From NCBI GenBank assembly GCA_021324445.1, contig JAJPJC010000394.1, forward strand, positions 1 to 39,882: 39,882 bases of DNA, read 5' to 3'. The DNA is from Isosphaeraceae bacterium (GTDB lineage: Bacteria > Planctomycetota > Planctomycetia > Isosphaerales > Isosphaeraceae). The translations under genes were made by a program, and so were the position numbers. This document shows positions 32,519 to 39,882 of this stretch, piece by piece; position 1 is the stretch's first letter; each line of letters opens with the position of its first letter. The notes beneath the pieces were generated by a model that saw only the letters and a list, made by a program, of their open reading frames with translations, did not search any database and was not told the origin of the DNA.

Positions 32519-33715
32519 ATGAGAATCGGCATCGACGGGAGCTGCCTGTCCAACCGCCGGGGCTTCGGGCGGTTCGCCCGGCGGCTGGTCGAGGCGCTGG
32601 CGCACCAGGCGAGCCCGCATCGCTTCACGGTCTTCATTGACCGGCCCTCGGCGGGAGTCGTGACGGTACCCGATCCTTTCGACCGGGTCGTGGTGGAGGT
32701 GAAGGAGGCCCCCAGCCGCGCGGCCTCGGCCCAGGGACGGCGGCGATGGCGGGACATGATCGCGATGGGGCACGCGGTGGCGCACAGCGGGATCGAGCTG
32801 ATGTACTTCCCGGCGACCTACAGCTTCTTCCCGGTCTGGAACGTCGCGAGGCTGGTCGTGACCATGCACGACACGCTGCCGTTTTCCCACCCCGAGCTGG
32901 TCTTCCCCCGGCTGAGCGGGCGGCTCGCCTGGTGGCTGAAGGAGGCGGCCGCGGCGCGATGGGCCGACCGGATCGTGACGGTCTCCCTGGCCTCGCGCCG
33001 CGCCCTGGAAGACTGGCTGGGCCGGCCCGATCCGAGGATCCGGGTCATCACGGAAGGCCCCGACCCGATCTTCGGACCGCGCGGCGACGACCCCGCGGGA
33101 GATGTCATCCTCCGCCGTTATGGCCTCGAGCCCAGGGAGCGGTACCTCCTCTATGTCGGCGGCCTGAGCCCGCACAAGAACTTGCCGCGGCTCATCGACG
33201 GCTTTGCGCGCGCGGCCGAGGACGACGTTCGCCTGGTGCTGACCGGCGACGTCCACGACGTGTTCCACACCGATGTCCCCGCCATCCGCGCGGCCATCGA
33301 GCGCTTCGGGCTGAATCATCGCGTGCTCTGGACGGGGTTCGTGCCGGACCAGGACCTCGTCTACCTCTACAGCCGGGCGTATGCCCTGGTCCAGCCTTCG
33401 CTCCTGGAGGGATTCGGCCTGCCCGCGGTCGAGGCGATGGCCTGCGGCACGCCGGTGATCTCCAGCCGCGCCGGGTCGCTGCCGGAGGTCATTGGCCAGG
33501 CCGGCGTCTACTTCGACCCGACCGATGCCGGCTCGATGGCCGCCGCCATCCGCGCGCTGCTGAGCGATGCCGGCCATCGCGATACCCTGGCGCGGCTCGC
33601 GCTGGAGCAGTCGCAGCGCTTCACCTGGGAGGCGGCCGCGCGCGGCCTGCTCGACTGCTTCGCCGAGCTGGAGCGACCGCTCCACGATCACCGGTCGATC
33701 CCGCGCAGTGCGTGA
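32519..33715 (+). CDS. glycosyltransferase family 4 (GT1 clan)
   Basis: A 398-residue GT-B enzyme. MRIGIDGSCLSNRRGFGRFAR is the N-terminal Rossmann with the G-rich turn. YLLYVGGLSPHKNLPRLIDGF is the linker of the donor-binding domain, and PSLLEGFGLPAVEAMACGTPVI contains the E-x7-E motif that binds the nucleotide-sugar. HDTLPFSHPEL near residue 120 is a usual acceptor-side block. It probably adds a sugar (mannose or similar) in the same surface glycan as the GT2 gene. ATG at 32519 follows cggaga; the open frame upstream runs into the palindromic repeat and is not coding. Confidence 0.93.
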   Translation: MRIGIDGSCLSNRRGFGRFARRLVEALAHQASPHRFTVFIDRPSAGVVTVPDPFDRVVVEVKEAPSRAASAQGRRRWRDMIAMGHAVAHSGIELMYFPATYSFFPVWNVARLVVTMHDTLPFSHPELVFPRLSGRLAWWLKEAAAARWADRIVTVSLASRRALEDWLGRPDPRIRVITEGPDPIFGPRGDDPAGDVILRRYGLEPRERYLLYVGGLSPHKNLPRLIDGFARAAEDDVRLVLTGDVHDVFHTDVPAIRAAIERFGLNHRVLWTGFVPDQDLVYLYSRAYALVQPSLLEGFGLPAVEAMACGTPVISSRAGSLPEVIGQAGVYFDPTDAGSMAAAIRALLSDAGHRDTLARLALEQSQRFTWEAAARGLLDCFAELERPLHDHRSIPRSA

Positions 33716-33808
33716 ATCGCAGGACCGTTGCTCGACCGCGCCGCGCGGGATAACCTCAGGAGCGTGGGCGGTCTCGGCAAGAACACGAGCCTTCAGGGGA
33801 ATGCCACC

Positions 33809-34849
33809 ATGAATGTGCAGCGGGGCAATCAGCGAATGAGGATCGCCGCGGCATGGGTCTGCGTCGTACTGGGCCTTCCAGGGCTGGTCCCTGCCCAGGA
33901 GAAGTCCGAACGACCGGCGCTGGGCACGATCGAGCGGTTGGATCCGCGGTTCGATCGGCTGGTGCCCTCGGATGCTCGGGTCGAGCGGATCGCCGAGGGC
34001 TTCGACTGGTCGGAGGGACCCGTCTGGGACCGCAAGCAGCGGCGGTTGTTGTTCTCGGATGTCCCGACGAACACGGTGTTCCAATGGCAGGACGGCAAGG
34101 GCCTGAGCGTGTTCCTCAAGCCGAGCGGGTATACCGGCTCGAACCCCCGCGGCGGCGTGCTGGGTTCCAACGGCCTGCTGATGGACCGCCAGGGGAACCT
34201 GATCCTCTGCCAGCACGGCGACCGTCGCATCGCCCGGTTGGAGCCCGACGGCACCTTCCGGACCCTGGCCGACCAATACCTGGGCCGGCGGCTCAACAGT
34301 CCGAATGACGGGGTTTTCCACTCGAACGGCGACCTCTATTTCACGGATCCACCCTATGGGCTGCCCGGTCAGAACAACGACCCGGCCAAGGAGCTGAATT
34401 TCAACGGGGTCTATCGACTCTCGGCCCGCGACGGCTCGCTCACGCTCTTGACCAGCGAGATGACGTTCCCCAATGGGATCGCGCTGGCGCCCGACGAGAA
34501 GACGCTCTACGTGGCCAACTCCGACCCGCAGAAGGCGATCTGGATGGCGTTCCCGGTCAAGGAGGACGGCACGATCGGCCAGGGCCGGGTCTTCGCCGAC
34601 GCGACCAGCTTGGCGCCTCGTAAGACAGGGTCGCCCGACGGCATGAAGGTCGACGCGGCCGGCAACCTGTTCGCGACCGGACCCGGCGGCGTCCTGGTCC
34701 TGGCCCCCGACGGCACCCACCTCGGCACCTTCGCCACCGGCCAGGCCACGGCCAACTGCGGCTGGGGCGAGGACGGCTCGGTCCTTTATATCACGGCCGA
34801 TATGTACATCGGCCGCGTTCGGCTCACGACCAAGGGGCTGGGTTTCTAA
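33809..34849 (+). CDS. exported SMP-30/gluconolactonase-like protein
   Basis: A 346-residue beta-propeller. IRAAAWVCVVLGLPGLVPAQ-type hydrophobic sequence near residues 10-29 is a signal peptide (starting MRIAAAW at residue 10). The domain blocks are FDWSEGPVWDRKQRRLLFSD (metal-site E), LNSPNDGVFHSNGDLYFTDPPYG (N-D site), TFPNGIALAPDEKTLYVANS and SPDGMKVDAAGNLFATGPGG (D site). The family hydrolyses aldonolactones; many planctomycete copies are of unknown substrate. ATG at 33809 has aggggaa upstream; ATG 33836 is possible. It follows the GT4 gene by 93 bp on the same strand, but the functional link is uncertain. Confidence 0.92.
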   Translation: MNVQRGNQRMRIAAAWVCVVLGLPGLVPAQEKSERPALGTIERLDPRFDRLVPSDARVERIAEGFDWSEGPVWDRKQRRLLFSDVPTNTVFQWQDGKGLSVFLKPSGYTGSNPRGGVLGSNGLLMDRQGNLILCQHGDRRIARLEPDGTFRTLADQYLGRRLNSPNDGVFHSNGDLYFTDPPYGLPGQNNDPAKELNFNGVYRLSARDGSLTLLTSEMTFPNGIALAPDEKTLYVANSDPQKAIWMAFPVKEDGTIGQGRVFADATSLAPRKTGSPDGMKVDAAGNLFATGPGGVLVLAPDGTHLGTFATGQATANCGWGEDGSVLYITADMYIGRVRLTTKGLGF

Positions 34850-35003
34850 TCCGGTTCGTGGTCCGTGGTCGGAGCTCCCGCCCCGGTCCGGTTTCAGCGT
34901 TCTCTCCCCCAGCCTTGTCCGTCTTCGATCGGACCCATCCGCCCGCAAAGCGAGCAATGGCCTGCTGACCTCGGACAAAGAGGACAACCGACCAGGGACT
35001 CCG

Positions 35004-35009
35004 TATAAT
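35004..35009 (+). promoter_or_regulatory. perfect TATAAT, -35 unclear
   Basis: tataat lies at 35004-35009. The -35 position holds aggaca, of which only aca matches ttgaca. If used, transcription would begin after 35014, so the ATG at 35014 could not serve and ATG 35113 would be the start of the following ORF. Confidence 0.3.
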
Positions 35010-35013
35010 CCAG

Positions 35014-35313
35014 ATGGAACACCGCGGTCGTTTCCAAGCTCAAGGTGGAGGATTGCAGGCGTCTGAGGCATGGGACCTGGATACTCCCTTGACCGCGCGC
35101 GAAGGCCACCGCATGCTCACCAGGCTGAAGTACCATCTCGATAAAGGAGAATACTTGCTCCGTCGCGAGGCGTTCCGCAAGGCCCATCGTTTCATCGACG
35201 GAGCCGCCGCTCACGGGGGCGTCGGTCCCACAAAGCAATCCTGGCCGCAGCCCCCGAGGCGGGACCAACGCAGGGTGGACATCGAAATTCAGAACGGGAG
35301 GGCATTCGTTTAA
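35014..35313 (+). CDS. small basic hypothetical protein
   Basis: I do not recognise it. The 99-residue translation is basic and, in the middle, looks like real protein: LTRLKYHLDKGEYLLRREAF at about 35-54. Third-position GC is about 70 percent, higher than positions 1 and 2, consistent with coding. The C-terminal part ends RRVDIEIQNGRAFV. Start is ambiguous; ATG 35113 (66 residues) with gaagg upstream is possible. It ends 3 bp before the acidic 159-residue gene, so a basic-acidic gene pair (toxin-antitoxin or toxin tip-immunity) is conceivable but not shown. Confidence 0.45.
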   Translation: MEHRGRFQAQGGGLQASEAWDLDTPLTAREGHRMLTRLKYHLDKGEYLLRREAFRKAHRFIDGAAAHGGVGPTKQSWPQPPRRDQRRVDIEIQNGRAFV

Positions 35314-35316
35314 TCC

Positions 35317-35796
35317 ATGGTGAACCATCTTTATCCCAACTTTCTCCTCGATGATCAGGAGTATAGCCTTTCCGAGAGGCACTGGCTCAGGCTGTGGCAA
35401 CAACTCGATCCTTCGACTCGAGAGCGATTCGGATGGCAGCAACCCTGGTTCCAGCCGCTCCCTCGATCCCTGAGTGAAGGCAACCCGATCTTCAGCGCCG
35501 TCTCACCGATGCTGCGTCGAGGCATCCGGGTGATTCAGCACGCGCCGACCGAACACGGCCTGGAAATCCAGGCGTGGCCGGACTGGTTCGGGGGGAGTCC
35601 CTCCGACCCTGATCGGATCAAGGAACTGATTATCTCCTGCGCGCTGTCGGATCAAGCATCCGAGGTTGTCTTGTCTCTGATGGAGCCGTGGGTCAAGGGC
35701 AAGCCCTTCGACTTCGATGAGGAACACCTGTCGAGCATTGTCGCAAGGAATCGCGAACTCACACCATCAGACCTCAGTTCACATGAGGGGGGCTAA
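35317..35796 (+). CDS. acidic hypothetical protein, possible immunity-type
   Basis: A 159-residue protein, unrecognised. It is rich in Trp and acidic residues (LRLWQQLDPSTRERFGWQQP at about 24-43; PWVKGKPFDFDEEHL near 124), with no signal or membrane segment. DNA here is less GC-rich than the neighbouring genes. It follows the small basic gene by 3 bp and ends 2 bp before the pterin dehydratase gene, so three starts are packed together. Immunity or antitoxin proteins often look like this, but no family match was possible. Confidence 0.6.
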   Translation: MVNHLYPNFLLDDQEYSLSERHWLRLWQQLDPSTRERFGWQQPWFQPLPRSLSEGNPIFSAVSPMLRRGIRVIQHAPTEHGLEIQAWPDWFGGSPSDPDRIKELIISCALSDQASEVVLSLMEPWVKGKPFDFDEEHLSSIVARNRELTPSDLSSHEGG

Positions 35797-35798
35797 CC

Positions 35799-36164
35799 AT
35801 GGCCGAGGATCAACGGAAGACCTACAGCGACGAGGAAATCCCGGCCAGGATCCAGGCCGAGGGCCTCGACGCGTGGTATCTCGAGGATGGCTGGCTGCGC
35901 CGCAAGTATTCCACCGACGGCTGGCCGACGACGCTGATGCTGGTCAACGCGATCGGCTACCTGTGCGAGGCCGCCTGGCACCACGCCGACCTCTCGGTCA
36001 CGTGGGGCAAGGTCTGGGTGAAGTTGAAGACCCACTCCGCGGGCGGGATCACCGACAAGGATTTCGCACTGGCGCGCAAGATCGAGGAGACCGTGCTCTG
36101 GCGGCCCGAGGCGGGTAGTCCGCTGGAGGGGACGCCCAACAAGTTCGTTCAAGCCAAGAAGTGA
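35799..36164 (+). CDS. 4a-hydroxytetrahydrobiopterin (pterin-4a-carbinolamine) dehydratase
   Basis: A 121-residue member of the DCoH/PhhB family. CEAAWHHADLSVTWGKVWVK followed by LKTHSAGGITDKD at about residues 56-88 carries the family pattern: the H-H pair (H61, H62), the W of the W-x-x-V turn, H79 and acidic D86/D88. The active-site histidines are all present. It dehydrates 4a-hydroxy-pterins; in methylotrophs and planctomycetes such genes sit near H4MPT loci and may act on methanopterin-type pterins, which is inference. ATG 35799 follows gaggggggc. It is 2 bp after the acidic ORF and convergent with DUF1464. Confidence 0.9.
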   Translation: MAEDQRKTYSDEEIPARIQAEGLDAWYLEDGWLRRKYSTDGWPTTLMLVNAIGYLCEAAWHHADLSVTWGKVWVKLKTHSAGGITDKDFALARKIEETVLWRPEAGSPLEGTPNKFVQAKK

Positions 36165-36221
36165 ATCCGACTCCTGCGAGCGGGAGTCCGATGCCGAGCG
36201 CGGCGGCGGGGTGTGTTCAAG

Positions 36222-37223
36222 TCACGGTTTGCGGATCGGGAGCACGTCCCAGATCGATCCGGAGGCGGAGGTGAGCTGAAGCGAGTCGGCCAGGGGAGCG
36301 GACCGGCCGCCGGCCAGGGCGTCGGCCAGGAGGGCCGCTCCCTGCGCGGCGTGCTTGACCCAGGCGCCGGGGAGCGAGGGCAGGGGGGTGAGCGCGCCGA
36401 AGCGGGCCAGGGCCTCGGCCACCAGTTGGGCGACCTCGGGCTGCTCCAGGCCGCGGCCGGAGGCATAGATCCGCTCGAACGGGGTGATCGCCTGCACGCC
36501 GGCCATGTGCTTGATGAGCGATTCGCGGAACGCCTCGGGGCCAAGCGGTCCCAGGTCGGCCAGCCCGCCGCGGAACAGGTCGTCCTTGGAGAGCGGACTG
36601 CGCCAGTAGGCGGCTTCCCCATCCCACGAGCCACCGGACCGCAGGCCGATCGGGCCGCGGGTCCCGGCCGAGGCGTCGACCAGCCGGCCGCGGTCGACCA
36701 CCAGGATCGCCGAGAAGGCCGAGCCGATCTCGACGACGGCGAAGGTCGAGCGCGCGCAGCCGCCCGATTCGCGCGCGTCGAACCACAAGGCCAGCGCCGC
36801 CACGGCCACCTTGTCGGCCGTCCCGAGGTCCACCGCATTCACCTTGCGGTGGGCGGGGATCGTCGGCAGGTGCAGGCCGCCCGGCAGGAAGACCAGCGGC
36901 GCACCCGAGCCGACGAACGCGCGCACCCACGCGCGAAAGCCGATCACGCCCGAGTCGCGCCCGCGGTCGTCGGGCCGGACCAGGGACATTTGCTCCAGGT
37001 GGTCCGCCGTGAACGCATCGCCCCGGACCAGCGGCAGCCCATATCCCGAGGGCGCGGCGACCCGGTCGATCGGCGACCATCGGCTGAGCAACCGCGGAAG
37101 GACCTCGGCATCATCCCGAAGCTGGGACGGCGGCAGTCGGGCCTGATCGACCACGACTCCGTCCTCGAGCAACAGGAGGTCGAGGCTGCTCGTTCCGGGA
37201 TCGCTGCCGACGACGCGGAGCAC
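36222..37223 (-). CDS. DUF1464 family protein (kinase-like ASKHA fold)
   Basis: A 333-residue protein. VVGSDPGTSSLDLLLLEDG at residues 4-22 is a phosphate-1-type loop, VDLGTADKVAVAALALWFD holds a second, and FAVVEIGSAFSAILVVDRGRLV is the phosphate-2/adenosine strand of the ASKHA fold. DUF1464 includes archaeal proteins predicted as butyrate kinases. Here it is 14 bp after mtdB on the same strand, which suggests a role in C1 or methanopterin metabolism; no substrate is known. There is no signal peptide. Start ATG 37223. Confidence 0.85.
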   Translation of the reverse strand: MLRVVGSDPGTSSLDLLLLEDGVVVDQARLPPSQLRDDAEVLPRLLSRWSPIDRVAAPSGYGLPLVRGDAFTADHLEQMSLVRPDDRGRDSGVIGFRAWVRAFVGSGAPLVFLPGGLHLPTIPAHRKVNAVDLGTADKVAVAALALWFDARESGGCARSTFAVVEIGSAFSAILVVDRGRLVDASAGTRGPIGLRSGGSWDGEAAYWRSPLSKDDLFRGGLADLGPLGPEAFRESLIKHMAGVQAITPFERIYASGRGLEQPEVAQLVAEALARFGALTPLPSLPGAWVKHAAQGAALLADALAGGRSAPLADSLQLTSASGSIWDVLPIRKP

Positions 37224-37237
37224 GGCCGAGACTCGCT

Positions 37238-38113
37238 CTACCCCAGGGAGCGTCCCAATTCCAGCACGTCTTCGGCATCCAGGACCTTGTCGTTGGCGGT
37301 GAACAGCTCCTGGATCGCCTTCTTGTGGATCTTCATCTTGGTGCCGCCGATACCCAGGGCGCCCCAGGCGCGGACATGTCCGTGCTGGGTGGCTTTCTCA
37401 GTGGCCTCGACGCCGTCGATCCCCAGGGGCGGCACGGCGTTGAGGTCGATGAGCGCCCGGAGGCTGGGCAGGCTGCGCCAGACCCAGCCGGGCAGGAGTG
37501 AGACGCCCGCGGCGCCCGCGGCGATGACGACGGAGTGGCCCTGGAGGGCCTCGGCCAGGGCCTCGTCACTGGTTGGGGCAAACGGTGTGATCGGGCCGCC
37601 GGTGGTCTGGCGGAGGGTCTCGGCCAGCTCGGTGGCGCGCTCGAGGCTCCGCGAGCTGACGGAGACCTCCGCGCCCAGGCGGCTGAGCAGCCGGGCGGCG
37701 CGCTGGCCGACCGGCCCGGTTGCGGCCAGGACGGCGGCCGTCGCCCCCTCGAGCGAGCCGCCGTGGGCCTGCAACGCCGCCAGGACGGCCGCCGCCGCGG
37801 TCGTGTTCGACCCGCTGGCATCGAAGAGGACCGAGACGCGGAACGGCCCGAAGAAGGCGTGCCTGACGGCCTCGAGGACCGCCTCGCTCGCCGCCACGTT
37901 CGAGCCGCCCACGAAGATCGCCGTGCCGTGGAGCTCGGCCGGTCCGCGGGTGAACAGGGCCCCGTGGACCAGGTCCCGCACATTGGCCGGCGTCACCCCG
38001 CCGTGGCGGAACAGATGCTCGACCCCGGCGTCGACCGCGACCACCGCGTCGAAGACGCTGGGCTGGGGATCCGTGTCGAGCTGGATCAGGATCTTTGGTT
38101 TCGTGCTGCTCAT
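37238..38113 (-). CDS. mtdB: NAD(P)-dependent methylene-tetrahydromethanopterin dehydrogenase
   Basis: MtdB/MtdC oxidises methylene-H4MPT to methenyl-H4MPT, the second step of formaldehyde oxidation after Fae. The 291-residue protein has ILIQLDTDPQPSVFDAVVAVDAGVEHL at the start, a pterin-binding block, then the Rossmann motif AAVLAATGPVGQRAARLL at about 124-141 followed by VSVSSRSLERA, where the serine/arginine pair is near the cofactor phosphate; both NAD and NADP are plausible. ALIDLNAVPPLGIDGVEA is a family block. Start ATG 38113. It is followed closely by DUF1464 on the same strand; fae is upstream, separated by a palindromic repeat. Confidence 0.92.
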   Translation of the reverse strand: MSSTKPKILIQLDTDPQPSVFDAVVAVDAGVEHLFRHGGVTPANVRDLVHGALFTRGPAELHGTAIFVGGSNVAASEAVLEAVRHAFFGPFRVSVLFDASGSNTTAAAAVLAALQAHGGSLEGATAAVLAATGPVGQRAARLLSRLGAEVSVSSRSLERATELAETLRQTTGGPITPFAPTSDEALAEALQGHSVVIAAGAAGVSLLPGWVWRSLPSLRALIDLNAVPPLGIDGVEATEKATQHGHVRAWGALGIGGTKMKIHKKAIQELFTANDKVLDAEDVLELGRSLG

Positions 38114-38163
38114 GGTCGCGCCTCGCAGGCCGGTCCCACCGCTCGGCTCTCCTCTCCGTAACC

Positions 38164-38391
38164 ATCCGGAAAGCCCCGGAGGGGCGGCCGGACGTAGCCA
38201 GGGGCGTCAGCCCCTGGTCGAGCGCACCGCCCCCCTCACGGTCCGGGAGCCCCGGAGGGGCGACAGATCGTGCCGTGAGCCCGGGCCTTCTGTCGCCCCC
38301 CTGGGGCTCGGCAGCTCGGGTAATCTTCTTCCTCCCAGGGGCTGACGCCCCTGGCTACGTCCTTTCGCCCCCATCCGGGGGCTTTCCGGAT
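38164..38391. repeat. palindromic element with long terminal inverted repeats
   Basis: Left arm 38164-38217 (atccggaaagccccgg ... cgtcagcccctgg) is the near-complete reverse complement of right arm 38334-38391 (ccagggggctgacgcc ... ggctttccggat), over about 55 bp. The inside is a smaller inverted pair: gggagccccggaggggcgac (38248) and gtcgcccccctggggctcgg (ends 38310). No ORF is present. The right end lies six bases from the fae stop codon and the left end 50 bases before mtdB, so it sits in the only spacer between two C1 genes. Structure is the same as in the copy at 32002-32492. Confidence 0.85.
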
Positions 38392-38397
38392 CGCCTC

Positions 38398-38904
38398 TCA
38401 TCCGGCGAAGGGATGCTTCACCGTATCCTTCTGCGCCGTGATCTCCGACGGCGTGGGCTGATTCTTCATGGCGCGTTGAATCGCCAGCTTGGTCGCCTGG
38501 TAGTTGTATTCCAGGATCTTGGCGTTGTCCTTGGCCTCCCAGTGGATGAACACGCCGCAGACGATCACCAGGTCGTCGGCCTGACTGGCGGGGATGGTCC
38601 CCTCGGCCACGCAGTCGGCCACGGCCTTGGCGACGGCATACTGCGCCGGGCCGAACATCTGCACGGCCTGCGTCGCCCCCTGGATCGTCACCTTGGTGAT
38701 CAGCACCGTGGCGGGCTTGGCGATCAGGTTGGGCGTGAGGACGGCCAGGAGGTTGGAGTGGCCCCGCGACTGGTTGGCCAGCGCGTTGGCGAAGGCGACC
38801 CCGACCGGTCCCGTCTTGTCGCCGATGAGCAGGTCGATGTGGGCGATCTCGTTCCCCTCGCCAGCGAGGGCCTCACCGATGTTCATGACGATATTGCTGG
38901 CCAT
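38398..38904 (-). CDS. fae: formaldehyde-activating enzyme
   Basis: Fae condenses formaldehyde with tetrahydromethanopterin in the cytoplasm. The 168-residue protein begins with NIGEALAGEGNEIAHIDLLIG, where H22 is the catalytic histidine of the Methylobacterium enzyme, then KTGPVGVAFANALANQSRGHSN, the pterin-binding loop, and ATVLITKVTIQGATQAVQMFGPAQYAVAKAVA, all family signatures. ATG 38904 has ggaggga upstream; an upstream start at 38976 would add 24 unconserved residues. Its 3' end adjoins the palindromic element. It is divergent from the small exported-protein gene at 39263. Confidence 0.96.
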   Translation of the reverse strand: MASNIVMNIGEALAGEGNEIAHIDLLIGDKTGPVGVAFANALANQSRGHSNLLAVLTPNLIAKPATVLITKVTIQGATQAVQMFGPAQYAVAKAVADCVAEGTIPASQADDLVIVCGVFIHWEAKDNAKILEYNYQATKLAIQRAMKNQPTPSEITAQKDTVKHPFAG

Positions 38905-39262
38905 GGCGTAGTTCTCCCTCCGCGGTTGAGCAGACACGACAGAGCACTTGGGGACGAATCTCCTGGCCGGTTCCACCCGGCACCCACCCGGCGGCAGCCG
39001 GGGGCGGCTGCCCCACCGCGGGTCGGAAGGAACACCGCAATGCGACCGACCGCCGGCTTTGGACCCGAATCATACGACGCCGGATCGGGTGGGAGCAACC
39101 CCCACGCCCCGCTTGACCCCGCGCTCCCTTTTTGGGACAACCCGATTGTTCTTGCCTTGTGCGGGTGGTTCAATAACGATTCGACAGGCGGGTTCGTCGC
39201 ACCAGACCTTCGCGTTTGGCTGCGTGGGTGGATTTTTCCCTCTGTTCGAGTGGAGATCGACG
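38905..39262. other. divergent spacer upstream of fae and the small exported-protein gene
   Basis: The 358-bp spacer contains no recognised gene. A copy of the ggcagccggggg hairpin repeat is at 38993-39015. The rightmost 140 bp (39120-39260), with cccgattgttcttgcc and ttcaataacg, is more AT-rich and is where the promoter of the small gene should lie. Confidence 0.45.
38993..39015. repeat. copy of a short hairpin repeat
   Basis: ggcagccgggg followed by gcggctgcccca is palindromic and matches the right arm at 20267-20288 with one extra G. Both copies sit in intergenic DNA. Confidence 0.5.
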
Positions 39263-39613
39263 ATGCGAAAGCTCCTGGCGCTGGCGGTGGCTGGCGTGCT
39301 CTTCTGCGGCGTGGGCCTGTTGCGGGCCGACGACAAGGACAAGGAGATCACCCTCAAGGGTGAGGGCATGTGCGCCAAGTGCGCCTTGCAGGAGAAGGAC
39401 TCGTGCCAGAACGTCGTGATCGTGACCAAGGACGGCGAGAAGAAGACCTATTACATCGTCCATGATTCGGTCGCCAAGAAGGCGCACGGGAGCCTGGGCT
39501 TCTGCCGGGCGAGCAAGGAGAAGCCGGCCAAGGTGAAGATCACCGGCACCTGCGAGGAGAAGGACGGCAAGCTCATCTTCACGGCCAAGAAGATCGAGAA
39601 GGACGAGAGCTAA
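39263..39613 (+). CDS. small exported cysteine-containing protein, DUF6370-like
   Basis: The 116-residue product has a signal peptide (MRKLLALAVAGVLFCGVGLLRA). After it, GEGMCAKCALQEKDSCQNVVIV holds a C-x-x-C pair (C37, C40) plus C48, and later GFCRASKEKPAKVKITGTCEEKDGK adds two cysteines. The order resembles small planctomycete metal-binding or DUF6370-like proteins; that assignment is a guess, and a redox or metal-binding role is inferred from the cysteines alone. ATG 39263 has ggaga upstream. The stop TAA adjoins the next palindromic element. The neighbour on the left is fae, divergently transcribed. Confidence 0.7.
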   Translation: MRKLLALAVAGVLFCGVGLLRADDKDKEITLKGEGMCAKCALQEKDSCQNVVIVTKDGEKKTYYIVHDSVAKKAHGSLGFCRASKEKPAKVKITGTCEEKDGKLIFTAKKIEKDES

Positions 39614-39882
39614 GAGCGTTCGGAGAGAATGCGAGACGGTCCGGAACGCCCCGGAGGGGCGTTGGTCCTGAGCCAGGGGTGAAGCCCCTGGAGACCCGCG
39701 ACGGCATCCCCCATCGTGGGCTTCTTTCTGGTGGAGGAGCCCTGTCAGGGCGACAGGAACCCTGCGCGAAATCGTCGTTCCGTCGCCCCGTCGGGGCTCG
39801 GCAGGGGAGGGAATGGGAGTCGTCGCGTCCGGTCCAGGGGTTTCACCCCTGGCTCAGGACCGTCGCCCTTGCAGGGCGAGGA
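39614..39882. repeat. nested palindromic repeat immediately after a stop codon
   Basis: The left tip gagcgttcggagagaatgcg (39614 onward) matches the tip of the copy at 32002. Outer arms pair gccccggaggggcg and cctgagccaggggtgaagcc on the left with rcs near 39838-39880 on the right (ccaggggtttcacccctgg, then ggctcagg). The inner hairpin pairs gagccctgtcagggcgacag with cgtcgccccgtcggggctc. It has no ORF. The window ends at or very close to its right end. Confidence 0.75.

Noticed and set aside
34894..35442. Minus-strand ORF with CPLC and CSLC pairs resembling a zinc ribbon
   Set aside because: The cysteine pairs are suggestive, but it overlaps the plus-strand 35014 and 35317 frames, whose third-position GC bias favours coding on the plus strand. 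Without a homologue I do not annotate it.
38905..38976. Upstream start for fae at 38976
   Set aside because: The 24 added residues are not conserved in Fae, and ATG 38904 has a good ribosome site.

Overview
The window is chromosomal DNA of a high-GC planctomycete, most likely of the Isosphaeraceae or a close relative. The assignment rests on gene content: a Planctomycete-cytochrome / DUF1549-DUF1553 / DUF1501 cluster, an N-terminal LEPR-XLL-type motif on an exported HAF-repeat protein, a planctomycete ECF-like sigma factor, and bacterial H4MPT-type C1 genes (fae, mtdB). No rRNA, tRNA, CRISPR, phage gene or transposase was seen. Most genes carry a recognisable family signature.

Layout. 1-3000: end of a palindromic repeat, then minus-strand genes for a HEAT-like protein, a Nudix hydrolase and an MFS transporter. 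3000-6460: a long spacer with a degenerate tandem repeat, then two Gfo/Idh/MocA dehydrogenases separated by a nested palindrome. 6750-13160: an export/redox operon of damaged cytochrome gene, PPC-domain protein, DUF1549/DUF1553 protein and DUF1501 protein. 13685-19095: HAF-repeat protein, a DUF167/YggS pair, a small membrane protein, ispH and an FAD-linked oxidase. 19419-24475: an unusual plus-strand group of astacin-like zinc protease, caspase-like protease, an unrecognised 582-residue protein and a second DUF1501 protein. 24542-30563: DUF1573 protein, Rieske oxygenase facing a ferredoxin, a sigma-70 factor divergent from an ECF-like sigma factor, and a Uma2-type nuclease. 30883-34849: two glycosyltransferases separated by a giant nested palindrome, then an SMP-30 family protein. 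35014-39613: an orphan pair of small genes, a pterin dehydratase, DUF1464, mtdB, fae and a small exported protein.

How the genes work together. fae and mtdB give the first two steps of H4MPT-linked formaldehyde oxidation; DUF1464 is cotranscribed with mtdB. The caspase-like protein and its 582-residue neighbour share short beta-rich motifs and tight spacing, so they are probably partners. The 6.7-13.2 kb operon is the usual planctomycete secreted set, but its first gene looks dead or dying.

The strongest unexplained signal is a family of nested inverted repeats, about 150-490 bp, at 1-107, 5160-5307, 32002-32492, 38164-38391 and 39614-39882. They sit at or just past the 3' ends of genes, several share a terminal agagcg tip, and in two cases the upstream gene's stop codon lies inside the element. 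The most promising candidate for a new protein system is the protease group at 19.4-24.5 kb.
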